Below are positions 21,588 through 33,500 of a stretch of DNA of 64,000 bases, piece by piece. The position numbers and the translations under genes are program-made. The notes beneath the pieces were generated by a model. It did not search any database. It was not told the DNA's origin and saw only the letters and a program-made list of their open reading frames with translations. How positions within the stretch are numbered: the stretch's first letter is position 1; every line of letters starts with the position of its first letter. Origin of the DNA: Sphaerolaimus hirsutus (lineage: Eukaryota > Nematoda > Chromadorea > Monhysterida > Sphaerolaimidae); the NCBI GenBank assembly GCA_964036195.1, contig OZ038453.1, positions 10,865,469 through 10,929,468 of the forward strand. The letters are read 5' to 3'.

Positions 21588-21833
21588 TACCGTATTTCCT
21601 CGAAATACCCCCCTCAAAATGGGCACTATGATATTGTGGTCCGGGAAATGCATAACAGACGTTCAAAACACATACTGTGTTACGTTAGAACATCGTTTAT
21701 ACCATCTACATCCTTATATAAGGCTGTAAAAAACTTATAAATGGTGGTTATTGTTGCATTTTTCACGTTTTTCTCTCAAAATTTTCACTCTGAAAAAATA
21801 AACCCCCGGGGGGTAATTCGAGGAAATACGGTA
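21588..21833. repeat. TACCGTATTTCCTCG-terminated MITE
   Basis: Inverted ends taccgtatttcctcgaaata and aattcgaggaaatacggta. The core gacgttcaaaacacatactgtgttacgttagaac is shared with 31562-31905 and, inverted, with 5411-5741. Confidence 0.75.
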
Positions 21834-22198
21834 AGTGATACTGTTAAGTAAACACTTGTAAACTTGAAGTTAACTAATGCCGTACATATGGCGCCAGAGC
21901 TTTATGGCGCTGGCGCCAAAACGGCGTCGTACAAAATCTATAACGTTGCTGCTGGCAATACACAACGAATCTTCAAAGTTCCATGTGAAATACAAAACCG
22001 CTCAGCATTTTGTTGACTTAATGTTTGCGATTTCGCAACATTTTCCGACATTGCTTGTATTTATTGAAAATGTGGAATCATTTTTTAATTGAAGATTAAT
22101 TTCAGATAAATAGGGTGCAACAGCAATTCAAATATGGTTTCACGAGTTCAAACATCGGTTGCAGCCAACATGTCAAGAGCAGACACAGCAAAAAATGG

Positions 22199-22535
22199 AT
22201 CCGTGATGCGTGTGGAAGCGGGCTGGATGCGCGTGAAGCGGCGCGCTTCCACACGCTTCCACCAACATCACGAGATTCTGGATGAAGTGTCTTCCACACG
22301 CTTCACCCATCTTCACCACTCGCTTCACGCGCATCCAAACATGTGGAAGACACTTCACGCCGCTGGCGCTTCCACACACTTCCCCCGCGTATACAATGCG
22401 TGGGAGCGCCATATTAAGTGCCTTCACGCAGATTTTCGTGATGTGTGTGGAAGCGCTGGCAGCTTGGTGAAGCGTTCGGGAAGTGTTGGCGTGAAGACAC
22501 TTCCCGACGCTTCACCGCGCATCCACACACCCATT
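22199..22535. repeat. GCTTCCACACGCTTCAC word array
   Basis: A dense mixture of the words gtgtggaagc, gtgaagc and their complements, plus gcgcatcca. Open frames here are by-products of the short-period words. No matched ends were found. Confidence 0.6.
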
Positions 22536-23346
22536 TTTTTGCTATGAGATATTTGAAACACAATTTTTTTTATTTTTTAGTCTTTTTTGTAAAATGTTTA
22601 AATGCATCTTTAATATTTGGTGAAAAAATACAGTTGTAAATACCGTATTTCTTAGAACGGCATACCTCGAAAAAAAAATGAAAAATCATGATCAGTAACG
22701 AAAACAGTGGCCGCTGCTGTAGGAAAGTGGGGGGGGGTTGGGGGGGGGGGGTTGGGAGGGGGTCCCCCCAAAAAACCCCGCCCAGCTATCCCAGAGGCTG
22801 CTCAGCTATCCATCTGTCCCAGAGGCAAAATTTTGGGCTACTACCCCCTAACCCCCCCCCCCCCCCAATCGGCCAGCTATCTACCTATCTGGAGCGATTT
22901 TTGAGAAACTAAACCCCAATTTTCGCTCAACATCGCTATTTTTCATACCTTTTATAGATCACAATGATAGTTCGATTCCTATAATAAAGAGACTTTCTAA
23001 TCTTTATTTTTCTAGGCAGACTTTTCAAACGATATAAATAATACAACGCATAATACCAGAATTAATTCTAGTGCAAAATGGCATCCTTCATATATTTACC
23101 TCCATTATAGAATAATGCACACAAGTAGTGATGGAAAAACGCCATGGCGCTAGCGCCGAAGTAAAAAGCGCCTGGCGCTATTTTGTAGTGGCGCCATTAG
23201 CGCGTGGGTTCGTATATAATCGCCATGGCGCTGGGCGCTGGGTCCTGGCGCTTTTTCAATAAATACAAACGAGTTCCCAATTTAAAGTAGCATTGGATTC
23301 AAAAAAATCACTAAACAGAAAAATAAGCATCCACAATTAGATTCAA

Positions 23347-26300
23347 CTATGAGCGTTTGCGCCAATGTGAAACTCCATTAGCCTGCAGCTGCCCCAATGG
23401 GATCTGATCCAAAAGGTGTGCCTGCGAGTAATGACACATTGGAATGATGCCAATTTTTGGGGCCTGTAAAACACTGTGAAATGACAAATTTCTGACAATG
23501 ACAATTATTCAAAATACACTTTTAAGTTTTTTTGACACTTAAAAGTTTCTCAGGTCGTAAAATTACAAACAAGTATTTAAAAAAACTAAATTAAAAATAA
23601 GCCCAGAACACTTCAGCGCAATAAACAGATAAAAAACTCCACCTGCATTCTTATATATTTGACCAACTTCGCCAAAGCGACAGGGTCGGCGCGATTTGAG
23701 CAATCGTAAAATGTCCGCCACACTGAGCCAGCCAGCGTCTGGTCATCTGCGACTACACCCTGCGACAAAGGTAAAAAGTGGAATGGAAAACGAATAAAGT
23801 TGAATCACGTCGGGGGTAAAGGGGGGGGGGGGTGGAGACAGAAACATGGTGGCCCCAGGATTGAGCATTTCATGAATTGGCTACCCCCTACCGGAGGGAC
23901 GGTCAGAATTTTTAAAGGTACGTTCAGGGGTCTCGAATGGGGGGGTTACCCCCCCCAAACCACCCAGCTATCTATCTATCCCGGAGGCAAAATTTTGGGC
24001 TACTACCCCTAAACTCCCCCCCCCCCCCAAAAAAAAAATCGCTCAGCCGTCTACCTATCTGGAGCGATTTTTGAGAAACAATACCCTAATTTTCGCTCAA
24101 AATCACTATTTTTCATACATTTTTATAGATTTTCACCTCCAAAATACCAGTTTTTGTTCCTATTTATCTAGGGTTGGCACTTGATTTTTTTAAACTGATT
24201 TTTTTATTAAAAAATCTGATTTAAAAAATCACAGGGTGGAAACTGATTTGAATTTGAAAAAAATCAAAATTAAAAATTTCTCGTAGACTTGAACTAGGTA
24301 TTTTGCAATTTTTTTTGCGTGCAGACGCGCAATTTTCACTACACATTACCATTGGTGGTGTTTTCATGGGTTTGGGGACATTTTTAGTGTAAAAGATTGC
24401 ATTTATTCATCCCTACATTTGACTATAACACATCAAGTTCGAAGGTATTTTAATGTCTTTGATATAACAAATTTAGTTCAATATCAAGTGTAGAAACATT
24501 CATAGAAACAAAGACCACAAGAAAAAATGAGAGAGAAAAACAACAAAACCAAACCTCATCCAACTCGATAAACATTTGCAACATGACCGCGTGAAGAGTT
24601 TCCAAATTCTTTCTTGATTTGAATCTCGTGCCAACTTCAGCCTGCAGCAGTGTGCATTTGGACGTTTTAGTAAAGATTTGGTGCTTATGCACTTCTGGAA
24701 TGAGTTGTTTATCGTCCCTAGGTGAACTACACTATTTATCGCAAAACATTATAGTCTATAAACCAACACGTGATGTCGCTCAAATAACCAAAAGCAACAG
24801 TTGCGTCAAATTGTAAAGTGTGCAAGTGTCAACTAAAAATACCGGTGCGCAGGGGTCTCGAATGGGGGGGGGGGGGTTACCCCCCCCCAAACCGCCCAGC
24901 TATCTATCTATCCCATAGGCCGCTCAGCTATCTATCTATCCCGGAGGCAAAATTTTGGGCTACTACCCCCTAAACCCCCCCCCCCAAATCGCCCAGCTAT
25001 CTACCTATCTGGGACTATTTCTCAGAAACTATTACCCAAATTTTTGCTCAAAATCGCTATTTTTCATACCTATATATAGATTTTCACCTCCAAAATCACT
25101 AGTTCATGCATCTAACTGCCTATTTTCAGCTATTTTAAGTACTATATGCTCTTGTATACCCATTTTGAGCTATTTTACACCTACTTTTAGCGATTTTTTT
25201 CTCTTTTCTTCCTTCTATGCCCCGAAAAAGCCTATATATCGAACCACCACAACCCCCCCAGAAAATTTTTCAGCTATCTATCCCTCCGGAGGAGCGATTT
25301 GCTATCTATCCAACCACTCGGAAGGTCAAAATTCAAGATACCCCTGCCGGTGCGATTGTTTACGTAAAATGTCAACTTGTTAGTGAATCACAACCCCCCC
25401 CCCCCCAAAATGCTAACCCCAAAATCCCCTATGCCCCCGCCCCCCAAAAACCAACATCTCAACCACCCTCAAACCCCCCAACCCACACTAAGCACGGCCA
25501 TCTTGCCCTCGCAATCCTCCCACAAGTGCGCCATCAAGGCGTCTCGCACAGCGCAAAACGCGTCGTGCTCCAACAGGGCGGCGCATCTGAGCAGCGCCAG
25601 CCACATGTGCAGCACGCACAGACGGAACCAGGTGGTGAACGAGTCGGCCAGGTGGAATTCTGGGGGGCGGAGAGGGAGGTTATTGGGGTTGAGCATTGGT
25701 TTAGGGGGTCTTCACGTGGGGGGTAGCCTCCAAACAACTAGCTATTACAAACCCAGCTCAGCCAAGGACGTATCCAGGAATTTTGAGCGGGGGGGGGGCT
25801 GCTTGTTGACGGAACCCGGCGAACGGGGGGTGGCTCAGCCCCCTCCCTAAATTTTCACCTATAGAGTGACGGAATGGTGAGTGGCGCTAGCGCCATTTGT
25901 AAGCGCCACGCCATGGCGCCATCGGCGTTGGTGCCAGCGCCATGAAATGCTGTATACGTATATAAATATACATACAAATACAGCAAAAAACGCACAGTTA
26001 AGTAAATTTTGAAGGATTTGCGGCTAAAGGGAGCAATATGGTGATATTCCTAATGTCTGGTAGCCATTGCGCGCTTGCGCGCAAAAATTTTTGCATTACA
26101 CCTTTCAAAATCGTACCGAAACTTGCATTTTCCCGTGTTTTTCAGGTCTCACCCCGGGAAGGGGGGCTGCAGCCCCCCCCTCTGGATACGGCCCTGAGCT
26201 CAGCTATCACATCCTGAAGTGAACAATTGGCCACTACAGTGCGCGCAGAAATTCCTGTGTGTATTGGCACCGACCCAAGTGCCACGGTTACTCCGCGCAG

Positions 26301-27320
26301 TCGCGCCAGCCTACATCTTAAAACAGCACGTGAATTTTGCTCGGCGGGGCGCGTCGTTTTCCCAATACAAACTTGTGATTTTTACGAACCTTTCGAGGCC
26401 CACCACGCGCTTGAAAATGGGAATTGTGGGTCGAGCGTACGCACAGAGGGCTAAAATTATGTGCGTTCTCTGTCAAATGTAAGAAATCGTAGAAATTTAA
26501 CTGTCGTCATTGAGCTCACACACAAAAAAGGCGAGCCTGACGGAACGTTCGTGATTTTTGGGGTTAGCGCTAGTGGGCATTTACACGAAAGTGGGCGGAG
26601 CTTACGCTGACCGCCGCATGCAAAGCAAAATATCTGCGCGCACTGTAACTCCTTAATTACCCACCAAACACCTAGCTATTTCCCTAAGAAACGACTTGGA
26701 AACCATTTACAAGTATGAAACCCCTGCAAGCTGAAAACCAGAGGTACAAAAATGTTTACAAAATTATCGCAAAATGGGGCTACCTGAAACAAAAATTCCG
26801 AGATCGAATCCTGTAGACGCCTGATAATACAATACAGCACCCATCGAATACATTTGCTGCAAAAATATGGAAATTGGAAGAGTGCCAAAAGTTCATTTGA
26901 CGACACAACAGCGATGGGAGATATCGTGATGCGCTTTGCAGGCACTGCGATCAAATCCGTGTGATATTATTCTGACTATCTGCCACACAAGCGGAAATTT
27001 CCGCATCACAGATGTAGATTGTCGAAAAACCCGAGAACGCGTCGGCAAACTAGATGAACCCACAAAGCAAAAAATACCTGATCCTCAATTTTCACTTCTT
27101 TTTGCAACCATCGTTTCCTCCGGCGAAAAGATTCCATTTTAATCGAATATTTCTTTTCCAAATGGGACAATTTTTCGGCGATTTTCGTCTCATCCTTGTA
27201 AATCGATTGCGTTGCAGATGTGGATGTGCAAAATGGAGAAATGGCCGATTGAAGTCGAAATTTAGACGATTTTAAAATTATGCGCGTTGGAAAATGCCGC
27301 GGGAGCCGCGAAACGAACAT
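23347..27320 (-). CDS. UQCC1: Ubiquinol-cytochrome c reductase assembly factor 1 (CBP3-like)
   Basis: A mitochondrial matrix/inner-membrane chaperone for cytochrome b synthesis and complex III assembly. Six exons on the minus strand: 27078-27320, 26784-26856, 25496-25659, 24555-24641, 23643-23759 and 23347-23421 (stop TAG). Phase closes throughout; total 252 residues. Exon 1 begins with a presequence-like stretch, MFVSRLPRHFPTRIILKSS. The chaperone domain is clear from about residue 106: FHLADSFTTWF, LHMWLALLR, LMAHLWEDCEGK, RFKSRKNL, then GVVADDQTLAGSVWRTFY and LVKYIRMQ, matching the family's PDTFNSWF, HFMWED, KKNM and DDHGLAAALWRTFF blocks. The third-exon donor is unusual (GCC|GTGCTT), but it keeps both phase and the family's residue spacing. 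The N-terminal part fits the human protein less well, so the first two exons are less certain. Confidence 0.85.
23918..24700. repeat. Truncated CAGGGGTCTC element next to a TGATTTTTT-word hAT relic
   Basis: From 23931 a CAGGGGTCTCGAATGG element with CAGCTATCTATC words begins, but has no matching right end. At 24170 it meets TAGGGTTGGCACTTGATTTTTTT, the left end of an element whose core (actaggtattttgcaattttttttgcgtgc, ggtgttttcatgggttt, catttttagtgt) aligns with the core at 50630-51337. Its right end is degraded. The region lies in the UQCC1 intron left of 24555 on the map and overlaps that exon near its right part. Confidence 0.6.
24850..25346. mobile_element. hAT-like CAGGGGTCTC element, CAGCTATCTATC words
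   Basis: Ends CAGGGGTCTCGAATGG and TCAAGATACCCCTG, with a perfect 8-bp duplication CCGGTGCG on both sides (24842-24849, 25347-25354). Inside are several cagctatctatc units and long C-runs. It lies in the UQCC1 intron between the exons at 24641 and 25496. Relatives: 45211-45657 and 60187-60677. Confidence 0.85.
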
Positions 27321-27706
27321 TTTTACGCAAATTTCATTGTTTTTATTTTGCATAAGCCGCTGCGACTGTCGCATACAATGCAAAGTACAAGTTCCCGTAT
27401 TAGCCGGCCAAAAATTTCGAAATAGCTATAAATATAAATTAAATAGGCTAAAAATAGGTGAATAACCTGTGAATAGACGAAAATTGCGATTATGAAAATG
27501 TATACTGGCAAAATAGGGCAAATTTTAACGGTTTTAAGAAACAAATTTGGAAAAAATTCACACGTACCGGTAACTTGGACTTTGGCCAAGTTGCTATACG
27601 TGAACCGATCCTAGAAACTTAGCAGAAAACTATTTCGAAACGGATGAATTTCGAAATCATTATTCAACACACGAAATCGTGAAGAAAACTATAGTGCACT
27701 GACAAC

Positions 27707-29664
27707 TAGGGTGTCAAAAATTTTTTTTTACGGAAAACGGAAAACGGAAAGGTAAAATTTTTTCACTTTACGGAAAACGGAAAGGTAAAAAAAAAATTTC
27801 TGCCGGAAAACGGAAAACGGAAAGGTAAAAAAATTTCACTCAGCGGAAAACGGAAAACGGAAAGGTAAAAAAAAATTGTCGGCCGGAAAACGGAAAAACG
27901 AAATGCCGGAAAACGGAAAACGGAAAGCAAAATTTTCACGGAAACGGAAAAAATAAAGTGAAATTAGCACGGTAATAGACAAATTTGCAGAAGGAAAACC
28001 TGCATGCAGGTTTGCCTGTTTGGCTTTGATTGTGGTAGCTGTACATTCTGCAACTATGGATCATGCCTGTAACTTCACTTGTAGTTCAAGCTTAACCGAA
28101 CCAACAAAAAATCATCAAAAAGTAGCCATAGTGGCCATAGGAAAGGAAACACTATGACAATTTCACAGTCTAGAAGCAGTGGGAATCACTGATGACCCCT
28201 ATGCAATTGATGACAACATTGCAGAGGAGATGATAATCAATAGCATAAAATTCAACAACAACAACAAACAATACTATATTGACTGGCCATATAAAGAGAG
28301 TATCAGTGACCTGCCCACAGGAAAAGCAGAAGCCTTGGTGCACTTTAAATCACTGATAAGAAGATTCAACAAAGATCCAAACTTATTCAAACAATACCAG
28401 AAAGTTTTGGACGACCAACTAGAAAAGGGAATAATTGAGATCTGTGACAACAAAACAGACAACAAGGGGATTCATTACCTGCCACACCAGCCAGTAATCA
28501 CGCCGGGCAAATCAACATCATGCAGAATCGTGTACGATGGGTCGGCAGGTAAGCCCAGTTTCAACGAGTGCCTTTTTAGAGGACCAATTACAACACCATT
28601 AGCACTGGGCCTACTCCTGAGGTTCAGGGCAGGCAATCTAGCATTAATTGCCGATATTGAAAAGGCATTTTTGCAAATAGGATTGCATGACCAAGCTAGA
28701 GACTACACACAATTTTTCTGGCTGAAAGATGCCTCAAAACCAGTAACTGAAAATAACTTAATAGTATATCGTTTTAAACGTATACTGTTTGGACTTGTCT
28801 GCAGCCCAGCAATTTTGGGAGCAGTCATAAAATACCATTTAAATGTGACAATAAACAACATGAATGAATATGAAGAAAATGAAGGGGAACGAAACCAGTT
28901 GGCAATGATAATAAACAACATTTACGTTGATAACTTCATCATGAGTGTCACGAATGAAGTTGAAGCTTTAGAACTATATTACAAAGTCAAGGCTTTATTT
29001 AACCAATGTTCTATGAACATGAGGGAATGGCTGTACAACTCCAGATCAGTCATGAATGAAATAGCAGAAAACGACAGGAGTCCAAAGGTGAATAAAATTG
29101 TCGCAGTAATGGGCATGAAATAAAATCACCGAACGGACATGCTGGCAATATCAACACCAAAATTGCAAATTGACAGCATCACAACACCAACCAGACAAAA
29201 CTTGAATAAATTATTGGTGTCAGCATATGACCCAATTGGGTTCACAGCACCTGTTTCACTGACCCTGAAATCCCAGTTGTCAATGCTGCTCCAAGAGACA
29301 AAAACAACACAATGGGATGAGCCAATTGAAGATAAATACAGATTGGAAAAACAATGGAAAAATGCCAGAAAACTGAAAATCAAGCCAGAAAATGGAAAAA
29401 TGGCCTGGTAAAACGGAAACGGAAAGGTAAAAATTTTTCAGCCGGAAAACGGAAAAATGGGCCGGAAAAACGGAAACGGAAAGGTAAAAAATTTTCAGCT
29501 GCCGGAAAACGGAAAATGGAAAGGTAAAAATTTTTCGGCTGCCGGAAAACGGAAAACGGAAAGGTAAAAATTTTTCGGCTGCCGGAAAACGGAAAACGGA
29601 AAGGTAAAAATTTTTCCTGCGGAAAGGCGGAAACGGAAAACGGAAACGGAAATTTGACACCCTA
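27707..29664. mobile_element. hAT-like element carrying a captured BEL RT fragment, copy 1
   Basis: Perfect inverted ends TAGGGTGTCAAA and TTTGACACCCTA with a perfect 8-bp duplication CTGACAAC (27699-27706, 29665-29672). Both arms are arrays of cggaaaacggaaaggtaaaaattttt. Between them lies about 1.3 kb of BEL pol. The copy at 35318-37266 has the same arms and the same cargo at a different target, so the capture preceded transposition. Confidence 0.92.
28045..29411 (+). pseudogene. Captured BEL/Pao RT fragment, copy 1
   Basis: Reads from the protease-RT junction (FHSLEAVGITDDP) through RT (PHQPVITPGKSTSCRIVYDG, IADIEKAFLQIGL, FGLVCSPAIL, IYVDNFIMSV, YDPIGFTAP) and then runs straight into the right word array. 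A TGA near 28155 interrupts it just upstream (copy 2 has CGA at that codon), and a stop and frame change follow GMK near 29123. It is clearly diverged from the resident BEL element at protein level, so it came from another BEL family. Asn again replaces the second Asp of the polymerase motif. No protease, RNase H or integrase is present. Confidence 0.9.
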
Positions 29665-29815
29665 CTGACAACACACATAGGTAACAAACACACTTTACAA
29701 CGAAATCCACCATAACTCAACTGAATAAAGAAAACTAAACTTTTCTTTTCTCGGCACATTGCATAGCTCTCACCATGGGAAATATTGATAATCGAAAAGT
29801 CATAGGCTGATGTAC

Positions 29816-29950
29816 TACCGTATTTCTTTTAATAGAACGACATACCTCGAATAGAAGGCACCTCCAATAGAACGGCAGGTTTTGGCACGCTTTTGCCCTC
29901 ACGAAAAAAATACAACGGCGCCCACCAATTGAACGGCAGTCTCCAATGGC
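29816..29950. repeat. TACCGTATTT-class fragment, AATAGAAGGC / GAACGGCAG words
   Basis: Starts taccgtatttcttttaatagaacg and continues aatagaaggcacctccaatag, then gaacggcaggttttggca and cttttgccctcacgaaaa. A related stretch lies at about 4712-4835. Confidence 0.6.
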
Positions 29951-30542
29951 AAAAAGCTGATCAGTCCAGTAAACAAAAGTGAACTAATTGACTATTAGCA
30001 AGAAAAACTATTGGAGTGGTCAACATTTTGCTGCAATCTAAGTGCACTTAATGACCTCAATAACCTTCATGTTCCCAAAACATTATAGCAATTATTTATA
30101 AATACACATCTATTTCTAATTGCCTTTATTTGATGTTTCCCAGTGTTATGATTTATGAAAAAATATATTTTTGAATATATTTAATTATTTTTAAATCATA
30201 ATCGATATTCGTATTGGCATTTTGCATTATATATAATATGTATATTTGCAAATTGAAGTTCCAATTGGCATGTGTAAATAGTTATGTATTTATTTGCAAA
30301 CCAATTTATTACAATTTACGAACAAATAGATAAATTTACACATGCAAACACAAATGTCGATTTGGAAATAAATAAACAAATATTGACACATGTGAAGTTG
30401 AAATTTCATTTGCAAATAATTTTACGCCTCATATTCCGAAGCAACCGAGACAAGTACAATCGAAAATAACTGGTCAACGGTGGCAACTTAGAGTACAGTA
30501 CGGTTTACGGTTTGTACCGTTTCACACCACAGCCATTTTACA

Positions 30543-33500
30543 CTAAACATCGCATAAAGCACCAATACCAATCAACCCTTTCATGCCACACTTGTTCCCA
30601 GCTACAAATTGTGCAAAATCAAGTGCCATTATGGCATCTTGCCAACTGAGATCACTTTTGTATAATTTTGCAATCACCGCGGCGACAAATGTGTCGCCAG
30701 CTGCGAGGGTGTCCACGATTTTTGCACTTTTTGGCTTCACCGCTGCAGATGTGTGGATTTCACCTGGAGTGTGCAATGAAACGCATTGTGGAAACCAATA
30801 AAAATAGGTGATTTTGAGAAAATCTAATACAATAAAATACCCAATTATAATAACAGAATATTACTCAAAAAGAAAATGTAATACAATATCTCTGAGAAAA
30901 ACTGGAAAAAATGAATGTTTAATATATTTTGTGATATGTTAAAAACTCATGAAGTCAGAAAATTGTTAATAAAAAAGTTTGGTCAAATTCAAAAAAGCTA
31001 TTTCACTGCAAGCCTTCCTGTTTCACAATTATATTTGTAAACAAACCTGTTTGGGCATTTAGCACGGCAGCATTCTCAGATCCCCATGCAGAAAAAATAA
31101 ACTTAGATATTTTGTTGCCCACAAGAAATTTCTGCGATATGCCGCTAACTGCAGATTTAGAGTCATTGAACCCGTGTTTCATTGAGAAATCTTTGGAAAT
31201 AAAAATTATGTCAGCTAAAGGTAGAAGTTGTTCCAAACAGGGTGATGGTCGAATTTTTTCACACTGAAAAGTTAAAAAAAAATTTTTATACCTAAATGGA
31301 TAATAGGAAAAAGAACCAACTTCAACGGAAACGATCAGTTTTCTCAAACTCTGGTTACGCCAAGTTAAAATGTGTTCCATAATTTTTCTTGTCTCATCGA
31401 AATTTCTACCCTCAAAATGGATCCAGTCAAAATTATTCATGTCAACCATGTTTTGGAACTCTGCCAATGTGATCTCATCTAGACGACTCCTGACAGAAAA
31501 CGTTATGGAAAGACTCGTAGATAGGAACAAATGGTGCTACACGCAAGATCACATCTTGATTTACCGTATTTCCTCGAAATACCCCCCTCATAACGGACGC
31601 TATGAATTTGTCACCCCCCCCCCCAAAAATATCCCCCCAAAACAATCGAGTGTAAAGAGAACATAAATGACAAAAGCTGCGGTTTGTGATCCGAGCAGTG
31701 CAGAACACACGTTAAAAACATAGACTTTGTGACGTTAGAACATGGTTACAAACAACAAATTAATACTCGGAGTTCAAAAAACTCTGGCGAAATAATAAAC
31801 CCGCTCTCCCCTCGAAATACCCCCCCCCTCGCTTAACCCCCCCCCCCAAATCTCACCCTGGAAAAAATACCCCCCCCCCGGCGGTTATTTCGAGGAGATA
31901 CTGTATTTATCATGTTTAGCTAATCAATCCACCCACCCACCTGTAATGCATAATCGTCCTAGAGCCATTTTGAGTATTCACTATAACTGTGGACAATGGA
32001 AGACCATTGTCAGGACCTCGTTTCAGACACATTTCCGTGTCGATGCTAAATTTGAAAAATAAATGATTGTGATTAGTGATGGAAAAGCGCCAGAAAAAAG
32101 GGCGCCAGGCGCCAATGGCGCCATGGCGCCATTCGGAATGTGGGCGCCAAGCGCCAAAGGCGCCACAGAAAAAGGGCGCCAGGCGCCAAGGGCGCCATGG
32201 CGCCATTCGGAAAGTGGGCGCCAGGCGCCAGGGGCGCCACGGAAAGAGGGCGCCAAGCGCCAAGGGCGCCATGGCGCCATTTGGAAAATAGGGCGCCAGG
32301 CGCCAGGATAAAGAAGTGCGTACAACACCCTAAAAGTGCTAAAAATGTTCCTACAGCACCATAGTACACGCATTCACTTCTTTATTGGCGTTTTCCAGGA
32401 TGTAATGCACAAAAACAATAGTAGCAACAAAAAATTTTGTAATAAAATCCATATCACAAATTCAAACAAAATGGAAATTGTCATTTGACAACAATCCATT
32501 CACTTCAAATAGACTTTTTCAATCAATGTTTCCATGAAATGGACAAAAACGGAATTGCAACAATTTGAATCCGTTTATTTATGATTTTGCAACTTCAACG
32601 GTTCATCATTCTTATCTTCTGATCCGTCCGACACATCTGATGAACCGCTGGATGAAAAATTTCCACCCGTTCACACCACTTCGTCCATTTTTCCGGCGAA
32701 TTTAGATTATCCACGCATGCGTTTTTATTTTATTTTTCATTTACACAGCACTCACTTTGAAACCCTGCTGGCGCCTTTTTGGCGCCCTTTTAAAGCAGGG
32801 CGCCAGGCGCCAAGGGCGCCACGGAAAAAGGGCGCCAAGCGCCAAGGGCGCCATGGCGCCTTTCAGAATGTGGGCGCCAGGCGCCAAGGGCGCCACAGAA
32901 AAAGGGCGCCAAGCGCCAATGGCGCCATGGCGCGGCGCCCTTTGGCGCCCTCAAATGGCGCCAGCGCCATGGCGCCAATCCATCACTAATTGTGATTTAC
33001 AAAAATACAACAAGAACAACAAAAATACTATCACTGTGAGTTAGTGTAAATATTTCTTATAGAAGAGTGTTCTTCTATTTTTCAGCAGTTTTTTACATTA
33101 TCTATTTCTTGCCCTATTGCTTTTAACAAAAATATGCCAGGGGGCAGTCCCAAGCCCTGTAAAGTGTAAAGTAAAGTGTCAAATGTAAAGTCAAATGCAA
33201 AGTAAAGTGTCAATCAAAACAAAAAAGAAAAGATTTTATTACTGAACTTTGCATGAAAATTGACACTTTACTTTGCATTTGACTTTACATCTGACACTTT
33301 TCTTTACACTTTACAGGGCTTGGGATTGCCACCAGAACTCACACTTTGATTGAAGGATACCCTTCTATTAGAATAAAAATATTATCTACCTAGTGTTGGA
33401 ATGGCGCCATTAGCAAAAATGGCGCCAGGCACCATAAGAGTAGGGTTCAAACGATATGACTTTTCGATATCGATATTTGATATTTTTTCAAAATTTTCGA

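Larger units (their letters stand above)
18681..23346. other. Gene-free repeat-rich region
   Basis: No coding exon recognised. Contents in order: arrays of GTAAACGTAAA words (about 18890-20060) interrupted by a hAT element (19099-19650), CACACTAG foldback elements (20310-20475 and 20891-21103), GGCGCC fragments (about 21430-21470, 21885-21930 and 23128-23260), a TACCGTATTT element (21588-21833), a CTTCC/GTGAAGC array (22199-22535) and a G-run/CAGCTATCTATC fragment (about 22725-22905). Confidence 0.6.
27321..30542. other. Intergenic region between UQCC1 and KHK
   Basis: Mostly the 1958-bp hAT element carrying a BEL RT fragment (27707-29664). A TACCGTATTT-like fragment with AATAGAAGGCACC/GAACGGCAG words follows at about 29816-29950. 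The stretch 30000-30480 is very AT-rich, with recurring atttgcaaat/tttacac words, and shows no gene. Confidence 0.6.

Noticed and set aside
32023-32373. Several overlapping open frames on both strands rich in GAPGAK/WRPWRLAP
   Set aside because: By-products of the GGCGCC word array of a hAT element.
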